DNA of 49,547 bases from Cellulomonas sp. 73-145 (GCA_001898185.1 MKTI01000014.1:1-49547); one strand, 5' to 3'; positions 37,637 through 47,309 are shown, numbered from the stretch's first letter. Translations and numbers: made by a program. The notes: generated by a model not told the origin, from the sequence alone.

Positions 37637-38077
37637 TCAGCTCTGGAGAGTGCGCTTGTCGTTGATGCTGAAGTGAGAGATTCGGGTCTTGATCAGCCAC
37701 CGGCCGTTCTGGCGAACGTACTCGTCGTCGTACCGGATGCTGCTGTCGACGATCACTTCCTTGTCGCCTTCGTCGCTGACGAGCTTGACCTGGCAGTACG
37801 CGATCCCGGTCGCGGTGTCGCCCGCGATCTGGACGACCTGCTGCCCGTTCATGTGGTTCGAGCGCTTGACGTTCGCCGTGAAGGCGTTGAAGGTCTCCTC
37901 GAGCTGCGCGGTGCCGTCGATGTCGAACAGTAGGTCGTCACCCATGAACACCTGAACCTTGGTGTCAGGCGTGAAGAGGGACATCTGGTCGGCAATGCGC
38001 TTCTCGTCGGCCAGGTTGGAGAACGTGTCCACCAGTTCCTTGAGCTGGCCCTTGGCCTCAAGAATCTCCAGAGACAT
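37637..38077 (-). CDS. SnoaL-like NTF2-fold protein, 146 aa
   Basis: NTF2/SnoaL-like pattern: LKELVDTFSNLADEKRIADQMSLFTPDTKVQVFMGDDLLFDIDG, then QVVQIAGDTATGIAYCQVKL and DDEYVRQNGRWLIKTRISHF. ATG 38077 follows GAGGAAC. It stands alone, bounded by a terminator, and is divergent from the XRE regulator at 38336 (258-bp gap), which probably controls it. The function is not known; relatives are polyketide cyclases or bile-acid-dehydratase-like enzymes. Confidence 0.82.
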   Translation of the reverse strand: MSLEILEAKGQLKELVDTFSNLADEKRIADQMSLFTPDTKVQVFMGDDLLFDIDGTAQLEETFNAFTANVKRSNHMNGQQVVQIAGDTATGIAYCQVKLVSDEGDKEVIVDSSIRYDDEYVRQNGRWLIKTRISHFSINDKRTLQS

Positions 38078-38198
38078 GGTTGTTCCTCGCATTTCTGGTG
38101 AGGTGCGGCCTTTACGCCCTGTGACGGCCGCGCTGCGATGCAGTTCCATTTCCGGCTGCGACCTCGACGGTAGGCTGAGGCTGCGGTTAGGTGATAGG

Positions 38199-38208
38199 AC
38201 CTGCCAGT
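38199..38208. promoter_or_regulatory. Possible XRE operator, ACCTGCCAGT
   Basis: This is the reverse complement of ACTGGCAGGT at 25390-25399, located in the divergent SnoaL-XRE region. A related string GAACTGACAGGA follows near 38286-38297. Confidence 0.35.
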
Positions 38209-38335
38209 TCCCCCTTCGCGTGGGGTGGCGGGTGCGTAGTGGCGAGGACTGATGCGCAGGGGCGGAGGTGCAGATCGGCGCAACAGGAACTGACAGGACA
38301 CCCCACGGTTCGTGCGGACCACCTAGCGTGGAGCC

Positions 38336-39217
38336 ATGGACAACCGCTCCGAGGTGCACGACTTCCTTGTGTCCCGTCGGGCTCGCGTAACGCCCCAGGA
38401 TGCTGGCCTCATCAGTTATGGCCAGCGCCGGGTCCCAGGGTTACGACGCGAGGAGGTCGCACAGCTGGTCGGCGTCACCACCGACTACTACGCGCGGCTC
38501 GAACGGGGCAATCTCCGTGGCGCGTCCGGCGCTGTGCTCAGCGCGCTAGGGAAGGCGCTCCGGCTCGATGGCGCCGAAGGCACCTATCTGGCCGACCTGG
38601 CACGTGCAGCGAACGCGCCAGCAAGTCGATTGGCGCGGCGCGCGCCCAAGCCCGTCGTTCGCGCCGGCCTCCAGCAACTCCTTGATGCCATGAGCGGCGT
38701 GGCTGTTCTCGTGCACGACGCGAGCCTCAACCTGGTCGCGACCAATGCGCTCGGGCGTGCGCTCGGGGCGCAGATGTTCGAGCTTCCCGCGCACGGCAAC
38801 AGCGCCCGGTTTATCTTCCTCGACCCGCGCGCCACCGACTTCTACCTCGACTGGGACGAAGCGGCCGACGAGATCGTCGCGATCCTCCGCAGTGCTGCCG
38901 GCCGGGACCCATACGACAAGGACCTGAGCAATCTCGTTGGCGAGCTCTCGACGCGCAGCGAGGCGTTCCGTGTTCGCTGGGGGGCTCATGAAGTGCGCAA
39001 ACACCGGCAAGGCCTCAAGCAACTGCGGCATCCTCTGGTCGGCGTCCTCGACCTCACCTATGAATCGCTGGCTCCGCTCTCCGCGCCCGGCCTGACCCTC
39101 AACGCCTTTTCCGCAGAACCGGACAGCAGGTCGGCCGACAGACTTGGACTGCTGGCGAGTTGGGCCGCTCCGGAGCGAGAAGCAACAAGTGTCAGCACAA
39201 GGCCCCGAGACGTCTAG
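38336..39217 (+). CDS. MmyB-like XRE-family transcriptional regulator, 293 aa
   Basis: Third paralogue, with the helix-turn-helix LRREEVAQLVGVTTDYYARLERG. The MmyB domain contains NLVATNALGRALGAQMF, FIFLDPRATDFYLDWD and RKHRQGLKQLRHPLVGVLDLTY. The ATG at 38336 follows GTGGAGCC. It is probably the repressor of the divergent SnoaL gene and possibly of the leftward module behind it. Confidence 0.92.
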   Translation: MDNRSEVHDFLVSRRARVTPQDAGLISYGQRRVPGLRREEVAQLVGVTTDYYARLERGNLRGASGAVLSALGKALRLDGAEGTYLADLARAANAPASRLARRAPKPVVRAGLQQLLDAMSGVAVLVHDASLNLVATNALGRALGAQMFELPAHGNSARFIFLDPRATDFYLDWDEAADEIVAILRSAAGRDPYDKDLSNLVGELSTRSEAFRVRWGAHEVRKHRQGLKQLRHPLVGVLDLTYESLAPLSAPGLTLNAFSAEPDSRSADRLGLLASWAAPEREATSVSTRPRDV

Positions 39218-39524
39218 CCGCGTAAGACTATCCTAGGCCTCCTAGGAGCCGTTCGCAGCCAATATCGAAAGCCCGGTCGGCAAGGCCGTGAAGCCTGGGG
39301 TCGCGGGTTTGACGGGGCACTGCTTGCAGTCACCCGCCCCACTCGCTGGGCACCGATGTTTGACCCGCGCCTCGCGCCCCTAGCCGTAGCCGTTGGTGTA
39401 CCGCAGCGCGGCCGCCGGGAGCGCGGCACGCGTCAACCCGGACGTGCGCTGCGGCTCTGATGATCGGCCCGCTCCCGTCGAAGGTGCCGCTACACCCTTG
39501 GCTCTGACCCGGGCCGAAGGTGGT
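39218..39524. other. Gene-poor stretch at the left side of the accessory segment
   Basis: No gene is supported. A short hairpin TCCTAGG-CCT-CCTAGGA at 39231-39247 directly follows the XRE gene and may be its terminator. The remainder is probably eroded sequence next to the pseudogene. Confidence 0.45.
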
Positions 39525-39790
39525 AGCCGGCGCGCGGCGCGGTCGGCGCAGAGTGTCTCGATGTAGTCGAAGTTGACGAACTCGCGACCGAGCCCGCCGC
39601 AGAGTTCGTAGTTGTTTTCCGAATCATCGCGCGTACGGTCGGTGATTGCTCTCATGACCGCTTCGATGGCCGCGCCCTTTTTGGTGTGTGCGTAATACTC
39701 CAGTACGGCCCACTCCTCCTTGATCTGGTGGACGGTGTAGCCGGATCAATCTCGGCAATCTGCTGGTCGGTGCGAATGATGAGGGCACCA
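39525..39790 (-). pseudogene. Decayed, frameshifted fragment of the zinc-ribbon-like gene
   Basis: This aligns by eye with the C-terminal half of the intact gene at 48393-48983 (about three quarters of bases equal). The shared protein string is EYYAHT, MKAVTDR/MRAITDR, ELCGG and NFDYI.TLC. The frame breaks near 39738-39745, where one base is missing relative to the intact copy (GTAGCCGGATC against GTAGTCCGGGTC). Two of the cysteines are lost (CELC to YELC; LCVEC to LCADR). The 5' half of the gene is absent. It has the same orientation as the intact copy 9 kb away. Confidence 0.75.
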
Positions 39791-40093
39791 CCGGGACTTG
39801 GCAGAAACTACGAAGCCGCTGGTCAGCCCGTTGGGGCTACGGGGTCGGTCGGGAAGCGGACAGTGCGGAGACGCAGAACGTGATGTCGCTCCGACCTGGC
39901 TGAAGGTTCTCCGGCGGCTCTACGGGCGCCGAACCGTGATTTTCTGCCAGGTGGGCAAACGGCACGGTCGCATCGCCGCACCGTCGTCACCGCGGCGCTT
40001 CGGCCGCCAAGCCAGGTGAGGTGCAACGAATCCACCCCTCGACGGCGACCAAACTGGCACACAGCGGATGCATAGCCGCGTACTTTCGTCCCC
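39791..40093. other. Intergenic region upstream of the HNH nuclease gene
   Basis: No gene is supported. TACTTT at about 40081-40086 could be the -10 of a near-leaderless transcript of the nuclease gene. The string CTGCCAGGTGGGCA at about 39946 repeats one found near 37428. Confidence 0.4.
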
Positions 40094-41428
40094 ATGTCTG
40101 GCATGGGGGCAGGGCCCGGTCGCGGCGGCATCGGGCGACAGGGTGGTCCCCGGTGGCGAACTTCCCAGATCGTCGGCGTGTCCGCTTTCGTCTTGGTCGC
40201 TCTGCTGGGTCTGACCAGTGGGCTGGGCGGTGTGCTGGTCTTCGCTGGGCTGTACCTGACGGGTACGGGACTGTACGCGGTGCTGCGGCACCGGTCGTGG
40301 CTAGGCAGCCTCAGCCGGACCACGGCGGTCGGTGTCCTGGCCGGCGGCCTCGTGGTGATGATGGTCGGGGGTGCGGTTGCCGGGGCTCCGGCCACCAAGC
40401 CCATCACTACCGCGCGCATGTCGACCGCTGCGAGCCCGAGCAGCTCGCCGCGCCCGTCGACGTCCCCTTCTCTCACGCCCTCGCCGACCGTGCTGTCGCT
40501 GGCGGATCAGGCGGCGTCGTTGCCTGCGCCGGAGTTGGCGCCTCAGGTTGATGTCGCGGCCGCCGGGGCCAAGGCAAGCACGCAGACTGCGATGGCTACG
40601 GCGATGCTGCTGGAGGTCAAGGGACGAGCGCCCAAGACGGGGTACACCCGGGATCAGTTTGGTCCCGCATGGCAGGACACCGACGGCAACGGGTGCGATC
40701 AGCGCGATGATGTCCTGGCCCGTGATCTGACCGCGGTGACCCTCAAGATTGGCTCGTGCGAGGTCTTGACCGGCAGCCTGGTCGATCCGTACGGCGGCGC
40801 GACGATCGCGTTCGTGCGGGGTGTGGAGACGTCCAGTGCGGTGCAGATCGACCATGTCGTGGCCCTGTCCGATGCGTGGCAGAAGGGCGCCCAGCAGTGG
40901 GACGTCGCCAAGCGTGTGAAGTTCGCCAACGACCTGGTCAACCTGCTCGCCGTCGACGGGCCGTTGAACGTGCAGAAGGGCGACGGCGACGCGGCGACCT
41001 GGCTGCCGCCGAACAAGGCGTACCGGTGCCAGTACGTCGCACGCCAGGTCGGCGTGAAGTACACCTACGGGTTGTGGGTCACCGCGGCCGAGCAGAACGC
41101 CATGGTCAGCGTCCTGACAACATGCCCGAACCAGCCGCTACCGCCCGGGGTGACACCGCCGCCGGCACCCACCCAAGCACCTGCCCCCGCCGCTCCCGCC
41201 CCGGCTCCGGCAGCTCCCGCACCTGCACCTGCACCTGCACCTGCACCTGCACCTGCACCTGCACCTGCTGCTCCCGCCCCTGCACCTGCTGCGCCCGCGA
41301 TCCAGGAGGGGGTGCACCCGGGTGCGTACTGCAAGCCGGCCGGTGCCTTCGGGCACACCGCGACAGGCGTGCTGATGCAGTGCAAGACCTCAGCCACCGA
41401 CACCCGCAACCGCTGGCGCGCAGCCTGA
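40094..41428 (+). CDS. Membrane-anchored HNH (DUF1524-like) nuclease with Ala-Pro repeat, 444 aa
   Basis: The N-terminal 100 residues hold about three hydrophobic helices (near 26-42, 45-63, 76-98), then a Ser/Pro/Thr linker. A DUF1524/GmrSD-type HNH domain follows at about 165-335: TGYTRDQFGPAWQDTDGNGCDQRDD, the catalytic QIDHVVALSDAW (D253, H254), and LLAVDGPLNVQKGD with WLPP. An (Ala-Pro) tract at about 360-410 leads to a C-terminal module GAYCKPAGAFGHTATGVLMQCK seen at the ends of other actinobacterial extracellular proteins. The catalytic domain is predicted outside the membrane, so it may degrade extracellular DNA. ATG 40094 has no clear ribosome site. Start and topology are uncertain. 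Confidence 0.82.
   Translation: MSGMGAGPGRGGIGRQGGPRWRTSQIVGVSAFVLVALLGLTSGLGGVLVFAGLYLTGTGLYAVLRHRSWLGSLSRTTAVGVLAGGLVVMMVGGAVAGAPATKPITTARMSTAASPSSSPRPSTSPSLTPSPTVLSLADQAASLPAPELAPQVDVAAAGAKASTQTAMATAMLLEVKGRAPKTGYTRDQFGPAWQDTDGNGCDQRDDVLARDLTAVTLKIGSCEVLTGSLVDPYGGATIAFVRGVETSSAVQIDHVVALSDAWQKGAQQWDVAKRVKFANDLVNLLAVDGPLNVQKGDGDAATWLPPNKAYRCQYVARQVGVKYTYGLWVTAAEQNAMVSVLTTCPNQPLPPGVTPPPAPTQAPAPAAPAPAPAAPAPAPAPAPAPAPAPAPAAPAPAPAAPAIQEGVHPGAYCKPAGAFGHTATGVLMQCKTSATDTRNRWRAA
41221..41268 (+). repeat. Tandem hexanucleotide repeat (ACCTGC x8)
   Basis: Eight exact copies of ACCTGC encode the central Ala-Pro tract of the nuclease. The unit is two codons, so slippage would change tract length without breaking frame. 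Confidence 0.95.
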
Positions 41429-41792
41429 CGACCTCAAGCACGCACAGGAGGCCCGCCACCTCTCCGCTACACCCTCGCGATGATGCTCCGACGCCAAGTG
41501 GGCGAGCCTCGTGGCGGATGTCCCAAGGCATGCGCCGGTCCCGGCAGCCCCGCAACGCGCACCGGGGCCGCGTCTGCGCCGGAGACCGGCTCGGAGAAGC
41601 GGCGCAACGAGCCAGCGGTTGACGCCCTGACTGGTCGTCCCGGTGGCTCCGACGCGCAGGGCTGTTCGGGTGAACCGGCACTGTTTCGCTCCGAGCGAGC
41701 CGCGCCGGTGCGTAGCGTCCACCGGGACGACCGCTTGGCGGTCGCCGCTGATGTTGGGGCAGGCATTCCAGCGGCGTGCAGGGGAGCTAGCT
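41429..41792. other. Intergenic region upstream of the RHS gene
   Basis: No gene or clear terminator was seen. The 3' end carries GGGGAG at 41781-41786, six bases before the chosen GTG start of the RHS protein. Confidence 0.5.
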
Positions 41793-44700
41793 GTGTCGAT
41801 GGTGTTGTGGCGTGCGCATGTCGGGGTGGTTCTGAGCGCAGCGATGGCGTTAGGCGCGGGCCCGGCGGTCTCAAAGAGCACCCCTCCCGCTGCGGCACCG
41901 ACCGCCGCGGCGACGCACGCGGTGGCGAAGGGCCAACACGGGCCTGAGGCTCCGGCAGTGACGTTGACGTTGACTCGCGGGCCGGGCTCGGTGCACTTGG
42001 TGGCGACGGCCTCGGGTGCCGGGTCGGAGCAGGGTCTGACCGAGATCGTGTCGCGCGAGGGTGGTGTTGTCGGCTCGTGCGCGTCGTCGACGTGTGCGGC
42101 GGACGTCCCGGAGTCGACCCGGGTGCAAGTGTTCCGGGCCCGGCACGGGGCTCTGTTCTCGAAGACGGTGACGGTCCAGCCGGCCCGAGGCGCGGCGACG
42201 AAGCGCGCTGGGGCGGCCAAGTCACGCGTGTCGGCGCAGACGCAGGCTCCGGCTGCTGTTGCGGCCGCGACGGTGACCGATCCGTCGATCCACGACGTGT
42301 CGACGGCGACGATGAATGGTTGGACGGTCTCTGTCGGGATGCAGGAGACCACGCCAACCGCGGATCAGACGTGGACGCAGCTGAACGGGAACTCCTACGA
42401 CCTGCACCACTTCTGGGCGACGGCGAGCTTCTCCGGCTCCCTGGATCCGGGGCGGCAGTACGCGATCGACTTCGTCGACGAGACGACGGGCACCGTCTTC
42501 GCGTCGTGCTCGCTGCCGGCCGACTCGTGCCTGGGTGAGCTGATGCCCTGGTACTCCGGTGCGCAGCATCCCGTCTCCGCGGTCGTGGTGTCGACCAAGA
42601 CCGACGGGTCGGATCAGGTTCAGCACGCGCAGGTGGGGTACACCGGCTGGTACGCGGCGTCGGTGTCGCTGTACTACGCGCAGTGGAACCCGAACTTCTA
42701 CGCCGGTGACGGTGAGCCCCTCACGATCGAGGCTCGCGACAGCGCGGACATCCCGATGGATGGGCAGTACGCGATCTATGTCGAGGACGTGACCACCGGT
42801 ACGACCCTTGCCAAGTGCATGGTCAATCCGTGCAACGTTGACGCGACGTACTACACCGGGCTGCACAGCTTCCGGACCTGGCTGGCGGACGCGAACGATC
42901 CGACCACTCACGTCGTGGCGTACACGACCCCGTTGCCGATCCCGCGCGCGGCCTGGAGCGCGTACGGGGTCGGGGAGGTGCAGGACCCGGTCGGGTCGAC
43001 GGTGATGATCGAGGGCTGGGTCAACCAGGACGTCGGCCTCACCAACGGCAACTACTTCCAGTACGTCATGGACTTGACCACCAACACCGTGGTCAAGCGG
43101 TGCGATACCGGTGACGCCTGCGACGTCGTCATCCCGTTGAATGGTCATTTCTACGGCAACCGGGTCGCCGGCCCCGCTGGGCCGTATGACGACGTGCAGG
43201 CCGTCAGCGACCACGGCATGTACTTCTCTACGGACGGGCCCGCGCAGTCCTTGCCGCTCAGTGGCGGGGGCGCACGGTGGGAGACCTCGGGTGGGATCAA
43301 CCCGTCCGAGAAGTGCACGCAGGCGTGCGCGGCGGACCCGGTCAACGTCGTCACTGGCGAGTACTGGAAGACCACCGCCGACCTGACTGCCAGCCCGCTG
43401 GTGTCCATGCGTCGGGCCTATGCCAGCTCCCTGGCCAGCCAGGACGGGCCGTTCGGGTACGGGTCATCCTGGAACTGGGGCGTGCACCTGGAGATGGGCC
43501 CTGGCGCGACCGGCACCAGCCTGGCCGACACCGGCCAGATCATCGTGGTCCAGGAGAACGGCAGCTTCGTCTCTTACGTCCGGGATGCGCATGGCAACCT
43601 GCAGACGGCACAACGGGTCCACGCCACGCTCACCGCCAACAGCGACGGCACGTTCCGGTTTGCGCGCACCGACGGGACCGCCTTCACCTTCGCCGCCGAC
43701 GGGACTCTGACCTCGGTCCAGGACCGGAACGGCAACACCGCGACCGTCACGACGAGCAACGGGAACCCCACCCGCATCCAGGACAACCACGGTGGAACCC
43801 TGACCCTGACCTGGGACGCCAACCACCTCACCAGCGCCAGCGACCAGACCGGCCGGCAGGTGACCTACACGTACGACGCCAACGGAGATCTGACGACGGC
43901 CACCGACCCGACCGGTGCTGCCACCACGTACACGTACGCCGACCACCGGGCGACCACGATCACGGACCCGGCCGGCGGGACGGTCACCAATACCTACGAC
44001 ACCAGCGAGCGGGTCAGCTCCCAAACCGACGCAGTCGGCCGACAGACCACCTTCGGCTACACGGGCGACCCCGGATCCGGGCAGACGACCGAGACCGACC
44101 CCACCGGCACGGTGACCACCTACGCCTACGAGCAAGGCGAGGTCACCAGCCGCACCACGGCCGTCGGCACGCCGCAAGCAGCGACAACGACCTCGACCTA
44201 CTGGGCCGGGCAACTGACCGCCACGACGGACGCCCTTGGCCACACCACCAGCTACATCAACGACTCCAACGGCAACCACACCTCGACCACCGACCCGCTG
44301 TCCCGCGTCACCAACGCCACGTACAACCAGTTCAACGAACCCCTGACAGTCACGGACCCCGCAGGGGAGACGACCACCTTCGTCTACGACAGCCACGGCA
44401 ACCTGCAGTCCAAGACCGACCCGACCGGGGCGGTCACCGCGTTCACGGTCAACTCGGACGGCACCGTTGCGACAGCGACGGACGCGACGGGCAACGTGAC
44501 CCGGTACGGCTACGACGCGCACGGGTACCTGGCCTCGACCGCGGACGCGAACGGTGCGGTGACCACGGCGGTGTTCGACGCCCTGGGCCGGCAGGTGTCG
44601 GTGACCGACCCCCGGGGCAACGTGACGGGTGCGGACCCGACCCAGTACACCTCGACGATCGCGTACGACCCGGCGGGGCGGCCAACCTCGGCGACGGACC

Positions 44701-47309
44701 CGTACGGGTCGGGGACGTCGATGGGATACGACGCGGTGGGCAACGTGACCTCGAGCACCGACCAGCTGGGGCAGGTCACGAAGTTCACGTACGACGCGGC
44801 TGGGCAGCGGCTGTCGGCCACGGACCCGACGGGTGCGGCCACGAAGTGGTCGTACGACAAGGCCGGTCGGGTGGCCTCGATCACCGCCCCCGACGGTGGC
44901 GTGAGCAGCTACTCCTATGACGCGGCGGGGAACCGGACCTCGACCACGGACCCGGACGGGCGGGTCACGACGAGCACGTTCGACCTGACCGGCAAGGTCA
45001 CCTCCACCACGACCCCGTCCGGGGCCACGACGTCATACACCTATGACGCGGCCGGTCAGGTGACCAAGGTCGTCGACCCGAACAGCCACGCGACCACCAC
45101 CACCTACGACCAGGCCGGCCGGCCGGTCACCGTGACCGACGCCCTGGGCCGGGCGGTGAGCACCACCTACGACAAGGCCGGGCGGACCACCCAGGTGACC
45201 CGCGCCGACGGGACCAAGCTGGCCTGGGGCTATGACGCGGCGGGTCGGCAGACGTCCTACACGGACGCGGCCGGGGCGGTGACCAAGTATGCCTACGACG
45301 CTGCGGGCCGGTTGAAGACCGCAACGGACACCGCGCGTCGGGTCACCGGCTACGCCTACGACCCGGCCGGGAACCAGACGGTAGTCACTTACCCCGACGG
45401 GGGGACGGCCACGTCCACCTACGACCGGCTGGGTCGGTCGACCGGGACGACCTACTCGGGGACCACGCCGGCGACCACGCGGGCCTACGACGCCGCGTCC
45501 CGAGTGACGACTGCCACGTCAGGGTCCTCGAGCACGACCTACGCCTACGACGGCGCCGGTCGGCCCACCACGGTCACCACGGATGGGGCGACCGTCGGCT
45601 ACGCCTGGACCGCCGGTGGGCGGCTGGCCACGCTGACCTACCCAGGTGGGAACACGGTCGGGTACTCCCACGACCCGGCCGGGCAACTGACCAAGGTGTC
45701 GGACTGGGCCGGGGGTGACTACCAGTACACCTGGACCAAGGACGGGCAGGTCGAAACCCTCACCTACCCCAACGGGATCGCAACCCACCACACCTACGAC
45801 ACCGCCGGGCAGGCCACTGCCCTGACCTCGGACAACTCGGCCGGCACCCAGCTGCTCAAGCTCGCCTACGCCTACGACGACGCGGGGCAGCTGACCTCCC
45901 AGACCGCCGACCGGTCCACCGGCCCCCGCGCACCCCCCACCACCCCGACCACCACGTCCACCTACACGTGGGACCCGCTCGGCCAGCTCGGCCAGGTCAC
46001 CGGCGCCGAGGCCGGTGCTTACGGGTTCACCACCACCGGGCAGCTCACCCAGCTCCCGGACGGCACGTCTCTGACCTACGACACCGCCGGGCAGGTCAGC
46101 ACCCGCACCGCGGCGGCCGGCTCCGACGGCACCCCCGGGCAGGTCACCAGCTACACCTACAACAGCCTCGGGCAACGCACCGGCGCCACCGTCGGCGACA
46201 AAGCCACCGCCTACGCCTACGACCAAACCGGCAAGCTCACCAGCCTCACCGACCCGACGGGCGCCACCAGCACCTACACCTACGAGGCCTCCGGGCTACG
46301 GTCCACCGCGACCACTTCGGCCGGCGCCCAACGGTTCGTCTGGGACCCCACTGCTGCCGTCCCCGAACTGCTCACCGACGGGACCCACCAGTACGTCTAC
46401 GGCGTCGGATCCACCCCGATCGCCCAGGTCAACGCCGACAACAGTGTCGACTACCTGCACACCGACCAGACCGGATCCGTCCGCACCGTCACCGACCATT
46501 CGGGGAACGTCGTCGCCGACAGCGACTACAGCCCATACGGCATCCCTCTCGACGTCAACGGGGCCCCCATCTCCGCCATCACACCCTTCGGCTACGCCGG
46601 CCAGTACACCGACCCCACCGGACTGCTCTACCTGCGAGCCCGCTACTACGACCCCACCACCAGCCAGTTCCTCACCATCGACCCCCTCGTGGCCGCCACC
46701 CACCTGCCCTACGCCTACACACCCGGTAACCCCGTCCAACTCACGGATCCACTCGGACTCGACTGGTGGGGCAACTCCAGCGACGCCATGGCCGGCTCCG
46801 GACTCAACGGGGGAACTCAGGACGGTGCCAACAGCTGTACAGCTGGTTACTCCTGGGGCGCCGTAACCGGCGTCGCGGCCAACACGATCTTGAACGTCGC
46901 GCACGGGGCCGTTTCCATCGCCAAGACGGTTGCGCGCGTCGGTGTGTCCGCTGTCGCGGTCGCTCCGTATGCCGTCTACTACGTGACGTACAGGACGCAG
47001 GGGAGTTTGGGCACTCGTCCGCCGAGTTGGGCCAACAGCGCAGCCACATGGCTCGAGAACCGTATGCTGGATGCTGATCAGGCACTCGATGGCGTAAAGC
47101 GTCGATTGGGTGCTAAAGAACCGGATAACGACGAGGGGGGCAACGGTGGCATCCTCCCTATCCACATTTCTGGAGTCGACAAGGATCCCGGGGATCCGCT
47201 GCACACATATCTTCCCGGCGTTGATCCCGATGGAACGCGGGAAGTCGGTCCAAGCGACTACGGCTGGGGCGCGGGATGGGGGGACCGTAGCGGTGTTCCG
47301 AACATCTAG
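41793..47309 (+). CDS. Secreted RHS/YD-repeat protein, probable polymorphic toxin, 1838 aa
   Basis: GTG 41793 follows GGGGAG by six bases and begins a signal peptide (VSMVLWRAHVGVVLSAAMALGAGPAVS). Residues 85-450 hold about four copies of a motif with paired cysteines (C96/C101, C239/C246, C342/C347, C437/C443), three of them in a TTGT.xA.C context. A DUF6531 start (DPVNVVTGEYW) lies at about 515. Dozens of YD repeats (YDAAGRxT..T) run from about 650 to 1590. The RHS core LYLRARYYDPTTSQFLTIDPL lies at about 1610-1630. The DPLGL junction is at 1652. The last 187 residues are variable, contain hydrophobic segments and match no toxin I recognise. The YD shell would encapsulate this tip. It could also be a structural wall protein. 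Confidence 0.9.
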   Translation: MSMVLWRAHVGVVLSAAMALGAGPAVSKSTPPAAAPTAAATHAVAKGQHGPEAPAVTLTLTRGPGSVHLVATASGAGSEQGLTEIVSREGGVVGSCASSTCAADVPESTRVQVFRARHGALFSKTVTVQPARGAATKRAGAAKSRVSAQTQAPAAVAAATVTDPSIHDVSTATMNGWTVSVGMQETTPTADQTWTQLNGNSYDLHHFWATASFSGSLDPGRQYAIDFVDETTGTVFASCSLPADSCLGELMPWYSGAQHPVSAVVVSTKTDGSDQVQHAQVGYTGWYAASVSLYYAQWNPNFYAGDGEPLTIEARDSADIPMDGQYAIYVEDVTTGTTLAKCMVNPCNVDATYYTGLHSFRTWLADANDPTTHVVAYTTPLPIPRAAWSAYGVGEVQDPVGSTVMIEGWVNQDVGLTNGNYFQYVMDLTTNTVVKRCDTGDACDVVIPLNGHFYGNRVAGPAGPYDDVQAVSDHGMYFSTDGPAQSLPLSGGGARWETSGGINPSEKCTQACAADPVNVVTGEYWKTTADLTASPLVSMRRAYASSLASQDGPFGYGSSWNWGVHLEMGPGATGTSLADTGQIIVVQENGSFVSYVRDAHGNLQTAQRVHATLTANSDGTFRFARTDGTAFTFAADGTLTSVQDRNGNTATVTTSNGNPTRIQDNHGGTLTLTWDANHLTSASDQTGRQVTYTYDANGDLTTATDPTGAATTYTYADHRATTITDPAGGTVTNTYDTSERVSSQTDAVGRQTTFGYTGDPGSGQTTETDPTGTVTTYAYEQGEVTSRTTAVGTPQAATTTSTYWAGQLTATTDALGHTTSYINDSNGNHTSTTDPLSRVTNATYNQFNEPLTVTDPAGETTTFVYDSHGNLQSKTDPTGAVTAFTVNSDGTVATATDATGNVTRYGYDAHGYLASTADANGAVTTAVFDALGRQVSVTDPRGNVTGADPTQYTSTIAYDPAGRPTSATDPYGSGTSMGYDAVGNVTSSTDQLGQVTKFTYDAAGQRLSATDPTGAATKWSYDKAGRVASITAPDGGVSSYSYDAAGNRTSTTDPDGRVTTSTFDLTGKVTSTTTPSGATTSYTYDAAGQVTKVVDPNSHATTTTYDQAGRPVTVTDALGRAVSTTYDKAGRTTQVTRADGTKLAWGYDAAGRQTSYTDAAGAVTKYAYDAAGRLKTATDTARRVTGYAYDPAGNQTVVTYPDGGTATSTYDRLGRSTGTTYSGTTPATTRAYDAASRVTTATSGSSSTTYAYDGAGRPTTVTTDGATVGYAWTAGGRLATLTYPGGNTVGYSHDPAGQLTKVSDWAGGDYQYTWTKDGQVETLTYPNGIATHHTYDTAGQATALTSDNSAGTQLLKLAYAYDDAGQLTSQTADRSTGPRAPPTTPTTTSTYTWDPLGQLGQVTGAEAGAYGFTTTGQLTQLPDGTSLTYDTAGQVSTRTAAAGSDGTPGQVTSYTYNSLGQRTGATVGDKATAYAYDQTGKLTSLTDPTGATSTYTYEASGLRSTATTSAGAQRFVWDPTAAVPELLTDGTHQYVYGVGSTPIAQVNADNSVDYLHTDQTGSVRTVTDHSGNVVADSDYSPYGIPLDVNGAPISAITPFGYAGQYTDPTGLLYLRARYYDPTTSQFLTIDPLVAATHLPYAYTPGNPVQLTDPLGLDWWGNSSDAMAGSGLNGGTQDGANSCTAGYSWGAVTGVAANTILNVAHGAVSIAKTVARVGVSAVAVAPYAVYYVTYRTQGSLGTRPPSWANSAATWLENRMLDADQALDGVKRRLGAKEPDNDEGGNGGILPIHISGVDKDPGDPLHTYLPGVDPDGTREVGPSDYGWGAGWGDRSGVPNI

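Noticed and set aside
39218..39524. Possible further pseudogenes in the gap after the third XRE gene
   Set aside because: No frame showed recognisable protein motifs or similarity to other genes in the window.
41221..41268. Short tandem repeat considered as a CRISPR array
   Set aside because: Units are 6 bp with no spacers and encode Ala-Pro in frame; it is a coding microsatellite.
40094..41428. HNH gene considered as a restriction or mobile-intron endonuclease
   Set aside because: The three N-terminal membrane helices and the extracellular-type C-terminal module do not fit a cytoplasmic restriction or homing enzyme.
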